Shown here one piece after another: positions 19,962 to 29,400 of a stretch of DNA of 64,000 nt (within the stretch, counting starts at the first letter, position 1; each line of letters starts with the position of its first letter). This DNA comes from JAAELZ01 sp965237485 (lineage in GTDB: Bacteria > Pseudomonadota > Gammaproteobacteria > Arenicellales > Poriferihabitantaceae), in NCBI GenBank assembly GCA_965237485.1, contig CBDEFQ010000006.1, positions 558,001-622,000 on the forward strand, written 5' to 3'. Both the position numbers and the translations under genes were made by a program. Below the pieces are notes generated by a model. The model saw nothing but the letters and a program-made list of their open reading frames with translations, searched no databases and was not told the DNA's origin.

Positions 19962-20498
19962 ATGACTACATTAAAATCTGACGACAAAAGGCGAACGCTA
20001 AAATCTATACGGAGGTTTGGTGTCAATTCCGCTATTGTATCAAGCATCGCCAGCACAGGTTGGGTTCGACCAATCATCGCGCAAGTTGATTTACCTGAAC
20101 ATAGTTGTACAACGGAGCCCTGCGATCCTGCGTGCGGAACAGCCGAAATTACTGCAACCCTTCTGCGCTGCACGAGGGGTGCGATTGATATATTTATCAC
20201 GCCCACGGACGCTTCGACTCTCACTATAGATGCAGTCCCAGCCGTTACCGCTGAAGGCTGGGATATCACAGGGTTTGACTCTGTGCCAGCAAATATTACC
20301 ACAGCTACGCCTTATAAAATGACAGTAGGTGGCCCAGTTACCGATCAGATAACTTGTTATCCAGCGGATGATGTTCCTATTAGATATGGGCGGCCGCTTA
20401 CGACAATTCTTGTGGAAGCAACTTTAGTCTGCTCCACAGATGGGACGATTATCAAGCCTTCGACAAACATTATACCGTTGATAGAACCGTTCTCGTGA
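19962..20498 (+). CDS. Exported Cys-containing protein with Tat-like leader (unknown function)
   Basis: This 178-residue protein starts 58 bp after the giant C25 gene on the same strand and is probably co-transcribed. Its N-terminus has a twin-arginine-like motif (KSIRRFGVN), then a hydrophobic stretch and W-x-x-P-x-x-x-x-V-x-L-P-x-H. That is the leader pattern seen in exported proteobacterial proteins ending in LPAHA. The mature part has about six Cys and beta-rich sequence with no recognised enzyme motif. It may be a partner or substrate of the upstream surface protein, which is inference from position only. GC-skew and codon use look like those of the giant gene. Confidence 0.65.
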   Translation: MTTLKSDDKRRTLKSIRRFGVNSAIVSSIASTGWVRPIIAQVDLPEHSCTTEPCDPACGTAEITATLLRCTRGAIDIFITPTDASTLTIDAVPAVTAEGWDITGFDSVPANITTATPYKMTVGGPVTDQITCYPADDVPIRYGRPLTTILVEATLVCSTDGTIIKPSTNIIPLIEPFS

Positions 20499-20556
20499 TT
20501 TGATAAAAGCGGTATGATGGCTAATTCTAATGTCCGAATGGTTAGCTGAGAATTGG

Positions 20557-21681
20557 TTAAATCCTAGTCTCGGCAATCTGATTAGGAAAATAATCCTCGC
20601 AGTTGCCCTCGCGGTGCACGTCACCCGTCGCACAATGTATGCCGCCGCCAAAGGGATAAGCGTCTCTGAAGTCTAAAGGAATAACATTCATACCTAGTTT
20701 ATCCATCTGCTCTAGTTGGTTTACTTCACTGGCTTCCACAATAACTGTATTGTGATCTAACACTAGGCAGTTCATTGATAACCAAACGCTGGAATAGCAA
20801 AGCGGTGGAGGCGTATCGTGCGCTGGCTGCGCGGCATCTACAATCTCCCAACCGTTGGCTTCAAATATCTTACGTTGCGCCTTAGGTAGGCGACGATTTG
20901 GGTTGTTAATGATAAGCCCAGGGCGTAACGGCACAAATGTTGCGTCAATATGAATAGGGTAAGGGTCTCCTGGGAAATTTACCGCATGTATGCGGTGATC
21001 AGGAAAGTGACGCTGTAGCCACTGCATGCCGCGCCGGTTAGTGGTTAAACCGTGTTGGCAAAATAAGTCTTTACCCAAGCGCATTATATCTGCAGCATCA
21101 AATAGAGGTTCGTGTTCGGTGGTGACAAAATCCAACGCAGCAGTGCGCGAGAGCCTTTGCTCAATGGTTATTTCGTCAAAATAGCCTTGTTGATAAGAAG
21201 CGTTTCCTAATCGCGGGCGGGGTGCTTGTTCCCATTTAAAATTAGGGTCTTCGTCAAAGTAGCGTTGCATTAGGTCGTGGTAGGCCAAATACTCAAAAAA
21301 GCGACATCGAAATGACATGGGCGCGCTAAGAATTTCATTGCCCACGGTTAATAGCACGTCACGCGGAGGCATACAGCCAAATTGGCTTGCTGTCATAAAA
21401 TCAGGGGTAACTACCGCTTGATTCCATTGTAATGGAGTAGGTCGGTCAACTTTAATGCCGCGATCAGTCAGTACTTTTGCCAGCGCATCGAGTTGAATAT
21501 TGGCTTTTTCAACTGTTTCTAGAGGTCGTGGCCCCCACATGCCGTGCATATCGCTGTCTTTTGGCACTTTGGCTTCCGTTGCCGCTTCGTCTGGTGGAAT
21601 GCAGGTATTATCCGCACGACCCACAATAACATGGGTTAAAGGATCGAATTCATTCCAAGAATTAACAACAGTAGCTGGCAT
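20557..21681 (-). CDS. Glycine amidinotransferase-like enzyme (AGAT family)
   Basis: The 374-residue protein matches the L-arginine:glycine amidinotransferase family, which moves the amidino group of arginine to an amine through a Cys-bound intermediate. The expected triad is present: Asp in DAADIMRLGKDLF, His in IHIDATFVPLRPG and the nucleophilic Cys in GGGIHCATGDVHREG near the C-terminus. Length agrees with bacterial members. The family includes GATM as well as SxtG, CyrA and AmtA, which make guanidino precursors of natural products. No biosynthetic cluster, methyltransferase or transporter adjoins it, so a guanidinoacetate-type product for osmoprotection or phosphagen use is possible but unproven. 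No leader peptide is seen, so the enzyme is cytoplasmic. Confidence 0.85.
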   Translation of the reverse strand: MPATVVNSWNEFDPLTHVIVGRADNTCIPPDEAATEAKVPKDSDMHGMWGPRPLETVEKANIQLDALAKVLTDRGIKVDRPTPLQWNQAVVTPDFMTASQFGCMPPRDVLLTVGNEILSAPMSFRCRFFEYLAYHDLMQRYFDEDPNFKWEQAPRPRLGNASYQQGYFDEITIEQRLSRTAALDFVTTEHEPLFDAADIMRLGKDLFCQHGLTTNRRGMQWLQRHFPDHRIHAVNFPGDPYPIHIDATFVPLRPGLIINNPNRRLPKAQRKIFEANGWEIVDAAQPAHDTPPPLCYSSVWLSMNCLVLDHNTVIVEASEVNQLEQMDKLGMNVIPLDFRDAYPFGGGIHCATGDVHREGNCEDYFPNQIAETRI

Positions 21682-21788
21682 TTTAGACTGTATTTGTAAC
21701 TGATTTGTAGGGCGGATAATATAGTGAAAATAAGGTTCTAAGTAAAAGGCTTATAGCTGTATTTTTCGATAGTACTAAAGGCTATTTT

Positions 21789-22263
21789 CTACTCAACTGC
21801 TAAGACCAATACTCTTTCCCAAAGTGAGGAGTCAATAGAAACTTCGCTCACAGTCTCTCTAGCAGAACCCGGTAGCCGTGCGCCTTCTTGTTCGTTCACA
21901 GTCTCAGTAATTGTTCCTAGCCGGCTCCAGAAATCATCACCTGAGAACGTGGTAGGGCCGACTAAGAAGTAAAACTGACCAAGATTATGCGGGTTGCGCG
22001 AAGCCCAACTTAGCATTTACTTTTATTGAAGACGGCTTAGGTAGCGTTACCTCAGGTTCGGCAGTGCCATCTACTCTGCCAGTTTTCAATTGCGTGCAAT
22101 AACTTTCTAGATAATACAGGCCGCAAATTAGATTTCTATATTCTTCCGCTTTACGCACCGCATGGGCGACAGATTGTGCTATCCACCGTTTAGTGCCATG
22201 CGCGACTAGCACTTGCTCAGTCGTGGTCTGGATATTATTGAGAGAGACAGTGGTTGTTTCCAA
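21789..22263 (-). pseudogene. Malate/L-lactate dehydrogenase family (Ldh_2) gene with internal deletion
   Basis: Bases 22263-21985 encode the N-terminal third of an Ldh_2 (YlbC/AllD-type NAD(P)-dependent oxidoreductase) protein, with ICGLYYLESYC and the NAKLGFAQPA segment. From about 22016 to 21789 another frame gives the family C-terminus: NPHNLGQFYFLVGP, FSGDDF, NEQEGARLPG and SLWERV. About 200 central codons are missing, and the halves meet in different frames. The junction CGCGCAACCCGCA fits both sides: the end of GFAQPA and the start of SRNPH. That suggests a deletion between short direct repeats. The likely start is the TTG at 22263, preceded by AGGAAGAG. The product must be non-functional. 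Confidence 0.7.
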
Positions 22264-22395
22264 TTTAAGCTCTTCCTTTTTGATGGGTGTGGTTTTATTG
22301 CGCCAGGTTTTTGCATAAAAAGGGCTAATTTGTAAGGAACGTACTTTAAAATCGCTACTCAAACAAGTTATCAAACCGAGCCGTATTCCATTTCA

Positions 22396-23442
22396 ATGAG
22401 CACTAGACAGATTTTCTATCTTGTATTCCCAATCGTTAGCTTTTGGGTGTTTGCCTACCCCTTAGGTAGATTAAGTCATTGGCTTACCGAAGGAAGTGGA
22501 TTGGGATTGCTCTATACCGTATTACTTTGGGTATTCTCAACAATGGCTATGTGGTATTCCTTTAATGGGCCAAAAATGCTTGTGCGCTACATTATGGTGC
22601 ACTGGATGGGGGTTAGCTTTGTGTTTATGAGCCTTACGTTAGTAGCTGAGTTGCCGCTGCTATTTTGGGGCCAAATGGCGAAGCAGGTTGCTATTGTAGT
22701 TGTCGTGCTTGGCACATTTTTAGCGGTAGGTGCGTTGATTGCGTCTCATTTTTTTAAAGTCAAGACGATTACCTTACGTTCTAAAAGACTAACTAGGCCG
22801 ATAAAACTGGCGCAGCTTAGTGACGTGCATATTGGTTCTAGGCAAGCAAAGTTTATGCGAAGGGCGGTTGATAAACTCAATGCTGAGCAACCCGATATCG
22901 TAGTGATTACGGGAGATTTGATCGACTCAAGCGCGGTAAACGCAGTTGATTTACAAGCTTTGAATGATATTAACGTGCCCACCTTTTTTGTTATTGGAAA
23001 CCATGAACGGCACGCCGACCTAAAAAAGGTACTTAAAATCGTAAGGGGCTTAGGCATTACCACTTTACGTCAGCAATCGACAGTAATTGACGAAATACAG
23101 CTAGTGGGTATTGACGACGCTGATCAGCGCAATCAGGTTGAGCAGATGTTGCCCGCTATCGATTTGCAATCAGGGTTATTTAACGTATTGCTTTATCATC
23201 GCCCTGTAGGCTGGGCGGCAGCCCGTCAGGGTACAATTGATTTGATGCTAAGCGGGCATACTCATAATGGGCAAATATTCCCATTTAATTGGATAGTAAA
23301 ACAACAGTTCGACCGTATTGCTGGACTTTATACGAAAGAGGATGCGTGGCTGTACGTGAATAGCGGAACAGGTACTTGGGGCCCGTTGATGCGCTTGGGA
23401 ACCTCCAACGAGATAACGATTATAGATTTGCTGCCCGAGTAG
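22396..23442 (+). CDS. Membrane-anchored metallophosphoesterase (YaeI-type)
   Basis: The 348-residue protein has several N-terminal hydrophobic helices (about residues 5-120) followed by a calcineurin-like phosphoesterase domain. The metal-binding motifs are all visible: QLSDVHIGS, VITGDLID, GNHERH, LYHRP and SGHTHNGQ. Members of this group cleave phosphodiesters or pyrophosphates, and YaeI-type enzymes act on lipid A precursors such as UDP-diacylglucosamine. The true substrate here is open. It is divergent from the Ldh_2 pseudogene (133 bp) and convergent with the ABC exporter. Confidence 0.85.
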   Translation: MSTRQIFYLVFPIVSFWVFAYPLGRLSHWLTEGSGLGLLYTVLLWVFSTMAMWYSFNGPKMLVRYIMVHWMGVSFVFMSLTLVAELPLLFWGQMAKQVAIVVVVLGTFLAVGALIASHFFKVKTITLRSKRLTRPIKLAQLSDVHIGSRQAKFMRRAVDKLNAEQPDIVVITGDLIDSSAVNAVDLQALNDINVPTFFVIGNHERHADLKKVLKIVRGLGITTLRQQSTVIDEIQLVGIDDADQRNQVEQMLPAIDLQSGLFNVLLYHRPVGWAAARQGTIDLMLSGHTHNGQIFPFNWIVKQQFDRIAGLYTKEDAWLYVNSGTGTWGPLMRLGTSNEITIIDLLPE

Positions 23443-23581
23443 TTTATTGAGAGCCCAACATAACTACTGCGGTTGAAAATGCGTGGTTAAAAACTCGCTC
23501 AAAATGCTCATCTATTTAGTATAGGCTGCGCTTTCTCGTTCGCCTAGTTTATGTTGTTGGGCCTAGCCTTTTCATCGCTCG

Positions 23582-25468
23582 CTACGCTATGCTCGGCTCT
23601 CTATAATTGCTTTTTAAAAAGCCGCCCGACTGATGTGCCCATAAGTTGGCATATAGGCCATCTTCCTGTATCAGTTTTTGATGTGTGCCTGATTCGACAA
23701 TTTTGCCTTCATCCATTATCACTAGGCGGTCCATGGCGGCAATGGTTGACAGCCTGTGCGCAATGGCAATCACGGTTTTTCCTTGCATCAAGTCTGCCAA
23801 ACTTTCTTGTATAACGGTTTCCACTTCTGAATCTAAGGCGCTGGTTGCCTCGTCTAAAATGAGTATGGGTGCATCTTTAAGCAGTACTCTAGCAATGGCA
23901 ATACGCTGGCGCTGACCCCCTGATAATTTAACCCCTCGTTCGCCCACATGCGCGTCGTATCCTGTGCGGCCCGACAAGTCTTCTAAATCTAGGATGAAGT
24001 CGTGCGCTTTTGCGAGTTTAGCAGCACGAATTACGTCTTCGGCGGTCGCATCGGCGTTGCCATAGCGAATATTATCTGTCACCGAGCGATGCAGTAAGGA
24101 GGTGTCTTGGGTGACCATTCCAATGTTTGCGCGTAAGCTATCTTGCGTTACTTTAGCTATATCGCTATCGTCTATGCTAATTGCGCCACTTTCAATATCG
24201 TAAAACCGCAGCAGCAGATTGACTAAAGTAGACTTACCTGCGCCGGAGCGGCCGACCAAGCCAATTTTTTCCCCTCCGCTTACCGTGAGGTTGAAATCGT
24301 CAATAATGCCTCCTGCACCGCTTTGCATCGCTTTACCGTAGTTAAATGTCACCCCTGTGAAGTTAATCTTCGCATCGTTCACGCTTAGATCAGTAGCCGA
24401 TTGCGTGTCGTTCACTGCGATATTACGAGAGATCGTATCGATGCCGTCTTGAATAACGCCAATATTTTCAAATAAGCCGGCAATTTCCCACATAATCCAC
24501 TGCGACATACCTTGCATACGCATCACCAAACCCATAGCGAAGGCGATCGAACCTACAGTAACGGCACTGAGTTGCCATAGATAAATAGAAGTGGCTGCAA
24601 TGGCGAACAACAAACACGCGTTCATAGTAGTCAGCGAGACAGTCAACCAAGTCGATATACGCATTTGGAGATATACCGTGTTTAAGAAGGCCTGCATTCC
24701 TTCTTGTGCATACTCATCTTCCGATTTGGCGTGCGCGAACATCTTTACGGTGGGAATGTTGGTATAGCTGTCGACAACACGCCCCGTTACCATTGAGCGA
24801 GCTTCAGCTTGTTCGATAGATACCTGTCTGAGTTTAGGAATGAAATGCCTTAATACAAAAATATAGCCTATTAGCCAAGCAATCATCGGTGCGGTTAATC
24901 GTAAGTCACTGGCGGCGAACAATACGACCGCGCTGGTGAAATAGACGACGACGTACAGCATTACTTCTGTCACTTTTATTACTGCGTCGCGAACCCCTAA
25001 AGAGGTTTGCATCATCTTGGCCGCTATTCTTCCGGCGAAATCGTTTTGATAAAACTCAACACTTTGTCGTAGTAAATATCGATGTGCTTGCCAGCGGGTG
25101 CGCATGGCGAAATTACCTAACAAGCCTTGATGGGTGACGGACTCATAAAAAAACTTAAGTGCGGGCAAAAAAATTAGCGTTAGCACACTAACGAAGATGA
25201 GTTGGCTGCGGTGGGCTTGCCAAAAGCCGTCGCGATTAGATTCCGCCAGCCAATCAACTAAATTCCCAATGAAAGAGAACAGGTAAACTTCAGTGATTGA
25301 AATGGTAATTGAAAACAGTGCGCCGACTAGAATCAAAGGCCAAAATGGCTGAGCGTAGTGCTTAATGAATCCGAATAAGCTGGCAGGCGGCTTTTCAGGT
25401 ACGTCTTGTGGAAAAGAGGTGCGGAAGTTTTCTAGCCAAGTATGAAAGCGATTAATCCAGCTAAACAT
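23582..25468 (-). CDS. ABC exporter with fused membrane and ATPase domains
   Basis: The 628-residue half-transporter has six membrane helices (about residues 35-340) followed by an ATPase domain. Walker A is GLVGRSGAGKST, Q-loop VTQDTSLLH, signature LSGGQRQR, Walker B ILILDEATSALD and H-loop IAHRLST. The layout is that of MsbA/LmrA-type homodimeric exporters. It carries more N-terminal sequence than MsbA, like uncharacterised multidrug/lipid ABC exporters of gammaproteobacteria. The substrate is unknown. It is transcribed alone, convergent with the phosphoesterase gene. Confidence 0.85.
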   Translation of the reverse strand: MFSWINRFHTWLENFRTSFPQDVPEKPPASLFGFIKHYAQPFWPLILVGALFSITISITEVYLFSFIGNLVDWLAESNRDGFWQAHRSQLIFVSVLTLIFLPALKFFYESVTHQGLLGNFAMRTRWQAHRYLLRQSVEFYQNDFAGRIAAKMMQTSLGVRDAVIKVTEVMLYVVVYFTSAVVLFAASDLRLTAPMIAWLIGYIFVLRHFIPKLRQVSIEQAEARSMVTGRVVDSYTNIPTVKMFAHAKSEDEYAQEGMQAFLNTVYLQMRISTWLTVSLTTMNACLLFAIAATSIYLWQLSAVTVGSIAFAMGLVMRMQGMSQWIMWEIAGLFENIGVIQDGIDTISRNIAVNDTQSATDLSVNDAKINFTGVTFNYGKAMQSGAGGIIDDFNLTVSGGEKIGLVGRSGAGKSTLVNLLLRFYDIESGAISIDDSDIAKVTQDSLRANIGMVTQDTSLLHRSVTDNIRYGNADATAEDVIRAAKLAKAHDFILDLEDLSGRTGYDAHVGERGVKLSGGQRQRIAIARVLLKDAPILILDEATSALDSEVETVIQESLADLMQGKTVIAIAHRLSTIAAMDRLVIMDEGKIVESGTHQKLIQEDGLYANLWAHQSGGFLKSNYREPSIA

Positions 25469-25599
25469 TACGCAGTTTGTTCAGAATAATTCGAAATGGC
25501 TTGTAATGGTATCAGGCATTGTAGAATGACACATGGCTTTGACATGCTAAAATGGAGAAGATTTTTAAGCCCAATGCAATCGATACCCAATAAATACTT

Positions 25600-25860
25600 T
25601 TGAAACGCGCACTTCGAGATATTATAGTTTGCCCGATTACTAAGCAGCATTTGCTGCCGGTTAGTCTGCGATTGAAAATGATTCTAGACAAAGCCCTAAA
25701 GTCAGATGAGCTTTACTACGCAAATGGTGAGTTGGTTAAAGGAAGTGAAGTACAATTCCTGATAACAAAAAATGGCACTACCGTTTACTCAGTGCTGACC
25801 GATGTGCCCATTTTATTGGAGAAAAAACAGGTCTTGGTGCCTGAATCGAAAGGCCTATAA
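25600..25860 (+). CDS. Trm112/YcaR (UPF0434)-like small protein
   Basis: The 86-residue protein resembles the YcaR/Trm112 family: an N-terminal IIVCPITKQHL knuckle half and a C-terminal DVPILLEKK segment typical of the fold. Only one Cys remains of the usual zinc-binding pair, so it may not bind zinc. A TTG start is used because no ATG fits. The stop overlaps the stop of csiV on the opposite strand by six bases (25855-25860). In other bacteria ycaR lies near kdsB or lpxK; here it stands alone. Confidence 0.6.
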   Translation: MKRALRDIIVCPITKQHLLPVSLRLKMILDKALKSDELYYANGELVKGSEVQFLITKNGTTVYSVLTDVPILLEKKQVLVPESKGL

Positions 25861-26421
25861 AGGCACTACGATCAACACGGCGCCAAATTTTGAATGGTCA
25901 AAATAATGCGTTTCCTTGAGCTTCATTCTACGCCGTTCGTCAATAAAGTAGGCTTCTCTACCGCTGGTGGCGGTGACCGCTAAAGAATTTCCGTTGGGTG
26001 CGTACATTAAATTCAGTTCTGCAAACAGTAAATTAGGCGCGTAAACGCGAACTCCACCCTTAATGCTGAGATCAGCATTAGAAATATTCACCAGCGGTGA
26101 ACGAGCATAATTCGCTGTTTCTTGGGTCCAGCGAGCGACCTTCAATATGCGGTGCTCATTACTGCTGGATAAGGCAGAATGTACACTGCCGAGATAGGCT
26201 AAGTTGCCCCCTGAGTTAAGGTTTTCCGCTTTAGCAAACACCGAATTTACCTTGTTGCGCCGCGTCGTTGATAGCGTTGAACCATGATCCCAACGCTCCG
26301 GAGTAACGCCTTCATTGGTGAAGGTAATCATTTCCACGATGTAAGTTCGCGCACTAGCGGTTGTTGCACTACATACAACGATTACGCAGGCTAGAAAGCT
26401 GTGAAGCAGTAATTTTTTCAT
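25855..26421 (-). CDS. csiV: CsiV-type periplasmic cell-shape protein
   Basis: The 188-residue protein has a clear signal peptide (MKKLLLHSFLACVIVVCSATTASA) and then RTYIVEMITFTNEG, like the TYxVExIxFxN start of CsiV proteins. It ends in a beta-rich region with LNLMYAP and RRMKLKETHYFDHSKFGAVLIVVP. CsiV is a peptidoglycan-binding periplasmic protein described in Vibrio cholerae and needed for cell integrity with D-amino-acid signalling. It is encoded next to mfd there too. Here it lies 31 bp downstream of mfd on the same strand, which supports the name. It is shorter than the Vibrio protein. Confidence 0.75.
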   Translation of the reverse strand: MKKLLLHSFLACVIVVCSATTASARTYIVEMITFTNEGVTPERWDHGSTLSTTRRNKVNSVFAKAENLNSGGNLAYLGSVHSALSSSNEHRILKVARWTQETANYARSPLVNISNADLSIKGGVRVYAPNLLFAELNLMYAPNGNSLAVTATSGREAYFIDERRRMKLKETHYFDHSKFGAVLIVVPL

Positions 26422-26452
26422 AAGTATCGCAATATACCAAACTCTGAGTCAA

Positions 26453-29400
26453 TTACCCAATTAGGCTATTTAAAAAGTGACTAATTAATTGATCAACAAA
26501 ACCAAACCTTGATTCTACTTCCTCAAGCTCTTTGTCAATTTTAAGAATGGTAGGGCCTTGCAGAGAGAATACACGCGGTTGTTCTTGAACCAATTCAATA
26601 ATTGAAACTGGGTCGATAGTGGCGTTTTGAACAAACTCAATTTTTCCTCCATCGTCGTCTATATCTATTTTGCTAATGCCTAGCGGCATACATTTAAGCT
26701 TGAGTAGTGTGCAACGGAACAGGTATTTCCCCGCATCGGGTAGTAGGCCAAAGCGATCGATTGATTCCACCTCAAGTTCTTTTAGCTCTTCGGTGCTTTT
26801 AGCACTGGCAATGCGTTTATACATCACCAAGCGCAGGTGAATATCGTTAAGGTAGCTGTCTGGGAATAATGCCGCTACGCCCATTGAAACTTCAGTTTGG
26901 GCCTTCGCTTCTAAACTGACGGTTGGTTTAGTGCCACCCCCAGCATTTTTGATGGCGGCGATCGCGCGGTTTAAGTATTCGGTATACAAATTAAACCCTA
27001 CGTCGTCGATCAACCCGCTTTGGGTTTCGCCTAATAACTCACCTGCACCGCGTATTTCGAGATCATGCGAGGCCAAGGAAAAACCGGCACCTAAATCGTC
27101 CAGCTGTTCAATGGCTAAAAGCCGTTTGTTGGCGTCCTTGCTGATGTGTTTGCGGTTTGGAACCAATAGATATGCAAATGCTTGGTGATGCGAGCGGCCC
27201 ACACGACCCCGCAATTGATGTAGTTGCGCCAAGCCAAACTTCTCAGCTCGATTAATGATGATTGTATTTGCCGAAGGCACGTCTATGCCACTTTCAATAA
27301 TTGTGGTGGCTACCAACATATTGAAACGTTGATGATAAAAATCACGCATTATTTGCTCAAGCTTAACCTCGCCCATCTGGCCGTGGGCAAATGCGATCTT
27401 AGCTTCGGGCAGTAGTTCGGTCAGTTCTTCAGTAACGCGCTGAATTGTTTTAACTTCGTTGTGCAGAAAATACATCTGTCCGCCGCGATGAATTTCACGC
27501 AAACAAGCTTCGCGAATAATTGCTTCATTATGATTCATAACGAAGGTTTTGATTGCCAGCCTTTGCTCAGGCGGTGTGGCAATAATCGATATATCACGCA
27601 GGCCCGACATCGTCATATTAAGCGTGCGCGGAATCGGCGTTGCAGTGAGTGTCAAAATATCAACCTCGTTACGTAAGCGTTTTAGTTTTTCTTTTTGCCG
27701 TACGCCAAAGCGGTGTTCTTCGTCGATGATGATCAAGCCAAGATTTTTAAACTTAATATCATCTTGAATAAGCCGATGGGTGCCGATCACAATATCTGGC
27801 TGTCCCTGTTGCATTTGCTCTAGTAAGGCCGTGGACTCTTTCTTGGACGAGAAGCGCGATAAAATCCCAATAGAGATCGGCATATCTGCAAAGCGGTCTT
27901 GAAAAGTCTCAAAGTGTTGTTGCGCCAATAGGGTGGTGGGCACCAACATGACCACTTGCTTACTGTCTGAAGCAGCGATAAAAGCAGCGCGTAGTGCCAC
28001 CTCAGTTTTGCCGAATCCGACATCCCCACATACTAATCGGTCCATCGGGGCTGTGGACTCTAAATCACCAATTACCTCGTTGATTGCCCGTTGCTGATCG
28101 TGGGTTTCTTCGAAACCAAAGCGATCAGCAAACAGGTGATAGTCTTTAAGCGGTACTTCAAATGCCAAGCCTTCACGGGAATCACGTGCAGCTTGCATTT
28201 CAAGTAACTCAACTGCCACATCATAAGATTTTTCTTGTGCCTTTTTCTTGGCTCGGTCCCAACTTAGGCTGCCGAGTTTATGCAACGGGGCCAATTCTGG
28301 GTCACCGCCGACAAATCGGCTAATCATCTGTAAGGATTGAATGGGTACGTATAGCTTATCTGCACCCTGATAAGTAACCACTAAAAACTCTTCGCTAAGT
28401 TCGCTAATGCTAAGTACCTGCAAACCTTGGTAACGACCAACACCGTGATCGATGTGCACAACAGGTGCGCCAATTTGAAGTTCAGCTAGGGAGCGAATAA
28501 TCGCTTCTGGGTCTTGAGCAGTGCGCTGTGAGCACTGACGACGTTGTAAGACCTTTTCACCATAAAGTTGGCCTTCAGTGATCAATTCAATTTTGGGGTC
28601 GTCAATTTGCAAGCCACGAACGATCTCACCCACAACAATGCCTAAACTATTAGGCCCGTCAGTAAATGCCCGCCAACTTGATTGCGGTTCAGGTATTAAG
28701 TCATACTCAATTAAAACGCCTTCTAGTGCCTCACGACGGCCAGCGGTTTCGACCGTCAACAAGATGCGGTGCTTCGCTTGGTGTAAATACGCTGATAAAA
28801 CGGCGTATGGGCGTTCGGCTCGAGTATCTACTGGATACTCTTTAGGTGGTTTGCTCGGTGCGCGCCAGTCGGAGTTTTTGTTGGTACTGCCAAAATGCGT
28901 AACTTGCACGAATTTTTTCAGCCCTGCCGAATATTGATCTTGGCCTAGATATAGCTTATTGGGCGGCAATATTTTACGGCTAGGCTCGTCTTTTCTTGCC
29001 TCATAGCGGTCTTTAATTTGGGCACTAATTGCACTGACACGGTCTTGATGATCGCCTTCCAAGATGCATAGAGTTGTTTCGGGTAAATAATCAAAAAGAC
29101 TGGCCGTGTTTTCAAAAAACAACGGTAAATAGAATTCAATCCCTGGTGTAGTTCTGCCTTCGCTGATTTCTTCATAAACATGTTGCTTGCTCGGGTCGCC
29201 TTCAAACTGTTCTCGGAATGCGCGCCTAAAGTGTTTGATGCCGGATTCGGTTAGTGGAACCTCGCGGGCTGGAAGTAAATTGATGGATTGGGTGTTATCG
29301 GTCGATTTTTGCGTTTCTGGGTCGAAATAGCGGATGGATTCAATTTCTTCATCGAATAAATCGAGCCGAAAAGGCCGTGCGGTACCCATTGGGAAAATAT

